Assembly: GCF_011386835.1 (NCBI RefSeq)
Contig: NC_088799.1
Location: 77,395,302 to 77,459,301, forward strand
Source of the DNA: Chrysemys picta bellii
Taxonomy: Eukaryota; Chordata; Testudines; Emydidae
Direction: 5' to 3'
DNA: 64,000 bases
In this document: positions 59,724 through 64,000 of the stretch, in pieces
How the letters are laid out: each line of letters begins with the position of its first letter
Position numbering within the stretch: position 1 is the stretch's first letter
Notes under the pieces: model-generated
Seen by the model: the letters and a program-made list of their open reading frames with translations, nothing else
Databases searched by the model: none
Told to the model about the DNA's origin: nothing
Position numbers and translations under genes: made by a program

Positions 59724-60017
59724 AAGCTCTTTTCTACATCAGAGTGCTTTATTAGGTATACAGCTATAGTTATATTGGTATATTTCCCCCCCCTCCCCCC
59801 AGTAAAGATGCTTTCATTCTGATATAAACATTCCTTTTGTTGGTTTAGTACAAACGCCTTCCCAAGTGATTTAAAATAAACTAAAATAACAAAAGGAATG
59901 CTTATACCAATACAAATACTAAACCCTAATGTGGACACTCTTATTGTGATATAACTACATGGATTTACATTCACCATTAGTCTGTGCTGAAAAAAAAACT
60001 CCTGTAGACAAGGGCTA
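59724..60017. repeat. probable MITE in BRWD3 intron 6
   Basis: 'aagctcttttctacatcaga' at the left is roughly inverse to 'cctgtagacaagggct' at the right. The inside has inverted 'cattccttttgttggttt' and 'acaaaaggaatgcttatacc' blocks. Confidence 0.55.
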
Positions 60018-60685
60018 AAACTTAAACTAGCCATTGTTACAGCAAAGAAACCAACTTGATGGCTTGCCGGGGGACTAGCAGCTGCCCTCTGCGTACACCT
60101 TCTTTGTTATTTTATTATTTTATTTTTCAGATGGGCACACACATGCACACTTTTTTGTTGTCTACTGAGGAATCTGTTTGCTGTCACCCTCACTTCTCTC
60201 AAATAGAGCAAGTTGACAAATGAAACAGGGAAGACTTTCTAAGTTTCTTTAGCATCCAGTCCAATTATTGTTGTTAATTTAAAATATTCAAAAAAAAAAG
60301 AGTTTTTTCTTTTTTGTCTCTTTCTTCCTGCTATCCCTGCCTTAGCCTTTTTGGAAATTTTCCCCTTCACCTTCTTAGTGGGTTTCTCTATCCTCTACCC
60401 AAAGCTAGGGTCCAAAGCTAGGACCCTCCCATCTGGGATTATTTTGATTTTCTTCTTCATGTTGAGGATGCTTATTTTTTTTGTTCCTACTGTCCCCATT
60501 CCATTTTTTGTGTTTCTGGTCTCAGTCTCAACCTTTTTCCTCCTTTATTTCCTAAAATCAACATTTGCTGGGAATGAAACTAACACAACTTACTTGGTTC
60601 AGTATTGTGACCGAAATCCCTCAGTGTCACTCTGCACAAGATGTGCGTTACATAAGTAACAGAATGACAGAATTGTAGTAATAAT

Positions 60686-60854
60686 GAGACAAGGCAGTGA
60701 GGTGATATCTTGTATTGGACCAACTTCTGTTGGTGGGAGAGAGAGAGATGCTTTCGAGTTTACACTTGAAGAAGAGCTCTGTGTAAACTCGAAAGCTTCT
60801 CTCTCACCAACAGAAGTTGGTCCAATACAAGATATCACCTCACCGCCTCGTCTC
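60686..60854. repeat. near-perfect palindromic repeat, possible ribozyme-like core
   Basis: GAGACAAGGCAGTGAGGTGA to about 60,764 is repeated inversely from about 60,781 to GCCTCGTCTC, a stem of about 70 bp around 'ttgaagaagagctctg'. The + strand centre has TTGAAGA...CTCGAAAGC, reminiscent of a hammerhead core (CUGANGA...GAAA), but with a C-to-T change and one extra A. The relatives at 45.6 and 54.1-54.4 kb lack parts of the centre. Confidence 0.85.
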
Positions 60855-63308
60855 TCTAATATCCTGACAAATAATATGCAACAATGTAACACTTGTAAAT
60901 TTTCCTTCTGTTGGCTAATAACTCATGTGATCCTGATAGTTAGAGGTCACAAAGGGATTATGGCTTTGTATTACATGATTACTTCTCTCCATTTATTCTT
61001 TTAAACTAGCCTAGTAATGATAAAGCAACAGTTGTGTTAATGGACTGTTAATGGTCTGATCTTAATCATTAACATACAACTTTTATTGATGGAAATAGAA
61101 GTTATACATATGTAAAGGATTCTGGATCACAACCTTAATTAGGTGATTCAGCCAATCAAAATACAGCTTGTTTTGGATAATTTGTATTACCATTCATTAA
61201 CTATAGTTAGGCTCAAAAGTTTGATCTGTTTTTTTCATGGCTGTTATGTGAAAGAGCTATATGTTACCTCTGTGACATAACAGTTGTAAAATGACTTTAC
61301 GATGGTAAAGAGCAGAATAGTTTTCTGTTTTTTATGGGTAATAATTCTTTGCATCCTTACTGCTTCATCTCTTGTCACTTCTGAACCCACCAAGATAAAA
61401 CTGTGATGGTAGAAGCAGCTGTTATGTACATTTTCATTTATTGTATAAATATTAATATGTATGGTTACAACTTAAAAGGTCTTTCCTGCTTTCCATATGT
61501 ATGCATAACTGCTGTTAGGGGAGACAGGAAACTTAGTGTACAGGTATATGTAAAAAACACACTCCCTAAAACTTGGTTATAGTTGAACTATATGGTCACT
61601 TTGGGATATGATTTCACAACAATTCCTACTCCTTCCATTTCTGAACTGTTGTCCGAAGTCTCCTCTTGTATATAATAGGTTGTCTTGGGTATGATAGGCT
61701 GTAAGGTTTTTAAAGATGTCTTATTGTATGTTTGTTAAGTACCAAGCAAACTTATAATGCTGTTCTCAGAGCATTCATTGAGTAATCTGCCATTCTTAAT
61801 ATTTAAATAGTTAAAAATTTTGTTGCTTAGAAGGCAAGATAAGTGTCAGTGTTACATACTTTGTAGAATCGGTTAAATTCTGGTAAACAAGAAGGTTAAT
61901 ATTTTAAACCTGAAATGTTAAACTCCTGATTGCCGCTGTGACAGGTGGAGATGCTGCAGAATAAACATTTCATCTTAAAATTAACAAATTCCCCTTCCCT
62001 CCATATCCCCCTATTTTTTTATATATATAATATGAACTCATGTATTTCTGTCTTAGACAGCGGGAAACAGCTCAAAGTGAACTGGGGTACTTCACAGATC
62101 TTTTAAATAATAAGTTAATTCTGAAGCCTAATGTTGCTTTAAGTGTTATTTTTCCAGTAACATAGGCACATAATTGTTTGGTTTGTTTATGAAATTATTG
62201 TGGTTGTGCGTACAAATGATTTACACTCTAAGATAAATAAGCAAAGGGCAGAAATAGCAGGTGTAAAAGTGTCTGATATTTTTCCCTCAGTGAGTAATAT
62301 TGACTTCAGTAGTAACTTAACTAAGGACTTGAGTATGCAAAATTTTACTAACCGATATGATGCTACTTCTATTGGACTGCTCATGGTTATCTCCTCATCC
62401 TTAGGTTGTGTGCTGCACAGCACCTAGATCCTTTCCCTCCAGGTCAGGGGATTTGTGGGGAGTGAGGAATGATCATCATTTCCCTCCCCTCCAACAAACA
62501 CTCAACCTACAACTAGGAGAGCTTGGGGAGGAAATGCAGTAAGAGTACTGGTATGCAGTGCAGTTGTGTGCTTCTACACAGACTGAGTGTGTTAGGAAAC
62601 TCTTTGGGACAGGAGGAGGATGTGTCTGGGGAAACTACCTATCCATAAAAGAAGAACTTTGTCATATCAATGACTATGAAGGCTACAATGCTCTATTCTT
62701 ACAGAAGCTGTGCCAAGTTCAGCTCCTTTTTTTGGCCATATGCACAGTCCACAAAAATATTTTATAAATATTTCACTATACAAATAATGTACTGAAGGCA
62801 ATTATTCCCCAACTCAGAGCCCAATTCCCTTGTGTGTGTTGTTCCTAGTCTTCTTGCTAAATCAGGCCTTCTGCTTGTGCTAGCTAGCCATGCAGGTTTC
62901 ATGTCTCCATATACAACTCCATATGCCCAGATTATGAAATTACAGTGCTTACATGAAAAGAATAAATATTAATGTGGTGACAAAGCACCACACCTAGTAT
63001 CGGAGACATGTGTATATGGTGCTGACATTGGCGTTCATGTTCTGTGGCTCACGTTTTCAGTTCTCCACCCATAAGGAAGGGATCTAAAGTAGTTCAAGCA
63101 TTTGTACAATTGAGCAACTGTTTCTCTGTTTTCAGATTTTTGTGTTTCAGCCGTTAACTCTCAATTTCTTGGGTGTGTATTTTTTTTTTTTAAATTGTGT
63201 TTTATTTAAATAACATGCTTGTTGGGAATTTTACACTTAAGTTACTAACGTGTGTTCATGGCTTGGACTCTAGTTTACGTATTTGTCTGGGAATTGGAGT
63301 AATGTAAG

Positions 63309-63331
63309 AGTGTGTGTGTGTGTATATATAT
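63309..63331. repeat. (TG)n(TA)n microsatellite
   Basis: A TG run passing into a TA run (gtgtgtgtgtgtatatatat). Confidence 0.9.
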
Positions 63332-64000
63332 CTATGCATTGAGGGGGTGGAGCTAGCTGTCAGGGAAAAGCAGGAGAACAGCCACACCTAAAGCATGCTC
63401 CTCTAGTTTATAGACAGATTTTTCAGATGGAAAGTTCATCCAAAGTTAATGCTGTTCCTTGATAAGGTGAGGAGGGTTAATATACCCTGTGGATCAGGGA
63501 ATTCAGTGCCTGCACAGCCATAGAGCTAGCTGTGCTGCCTTTGGGTGGGAGAGGAGAGCTAGGACATTCAACAGATGGGTTGGCTTCCCCTTGGGATGTC
63601 CCAACGTCTATGAGTTGGAGTATAAATTCTCCATGGATCTACAAGCTTCATGCACGAGGGAAGATGCATTCTGGATTCCTGCTCTGAGAGAAGAATCCTC
63701 TCCTTCCTGAGGGGAGAATAACTCAGGTTATCTGTGGCATTAAACAATTGATATTTTTGGGAGCATGGATCCCAATGTGTAAATTAATATTATGGCTGCA
63801 AATGGCAGTAAATAACAAGAAGATTTGCTGGCACTTATATGTCTAAGTGATGAATCATTTAAGCAGCTAGAAATTAAGCTCTTGCCCAAGAAGAACACTC
63901 TAAGGATGCACTTTTTTTTTTTTTTTTTTTAAAGGGTGAACTGGATGTGCTTATGTTCTGTCCATCATGCCATCTGCAGTTAGAGAGAGCCCATCCTATG

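Overview
The window looks like vertebrate, most likely turtle (Testudines), nuclear DNA. It is AT-rich, its only coding content is spliced exons with GT/AG junctions inside a CpG island, and it is full of transposons. The turtle assignment rests on CR1 LINE 3' ends, on tRNA-headed SINEs with a CR1-like tail (the tortoise polIII/SINE type), and on many short hAT-like elements. No bacterial features are present.

One host gene is recognisable. From 47,152 to the right edge, the + strand carries the first six coding exons of BRWD3 (bromodomain and WD-repeat protein 3): 47152-47188, 47270-47328, 47468-47497, 47822-47881, 55738-55888 and 58934-59032. All join in phase and encode the first 145 residues, up to just before the WD40 repeats. 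The next exon is not in the window. The promoter and the first four coding exons lie in a CpG island (about 46.5-48.06 kb). A 6-codon uORF and a divergent 27-codon hydrophobic ORF share one CCATGG at 47,071-47,076.

The first 46 kb hold no host gene that I can see. This is repeat-rich intergenic DNA. Main items from left to right: MIR-like fragments; an inverted pair of an unnamed ~200 bp repeat (4.3 and 5.1 kb); a MITE made of three hairpins (11.7 kb); a non-CR1 LINE reverse-transcriptase fragment (15.1-15.4 kb); a CR1 end (17.3 kb); a palindromic hAT MITE (17.8 kb); two related fold-back hAT elements in opposite orientation (18.7-20.4 and 21.5-23.1 kb); several hAT MITEs; a solo retroviral-type LTR with a 4-bp target duplication (26.9-27.6 kb); a hAT composite carrying a ~52 bp minisatellite and invaded by two further hATs (29.0-32.2 kb); MITEs and a CR1 end at 35-39 kb; and a 2.55 kb CACTA-like DNA transposon with a 433-codon open frame (39.0-41.6 kb).

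The BRWD3 introns carry further MITEs, a SINE, and palindromic repeats that I suspect are Penelope-like. The most interesting items are the fold-back hAT family, which appears to have amplified after an internal inversion-duplication of its 3' end, and the CACTA-like element, whose ORF belongs to a protein family I recall from Hydra and insects. All boundaries were read by eye; no database search was run.
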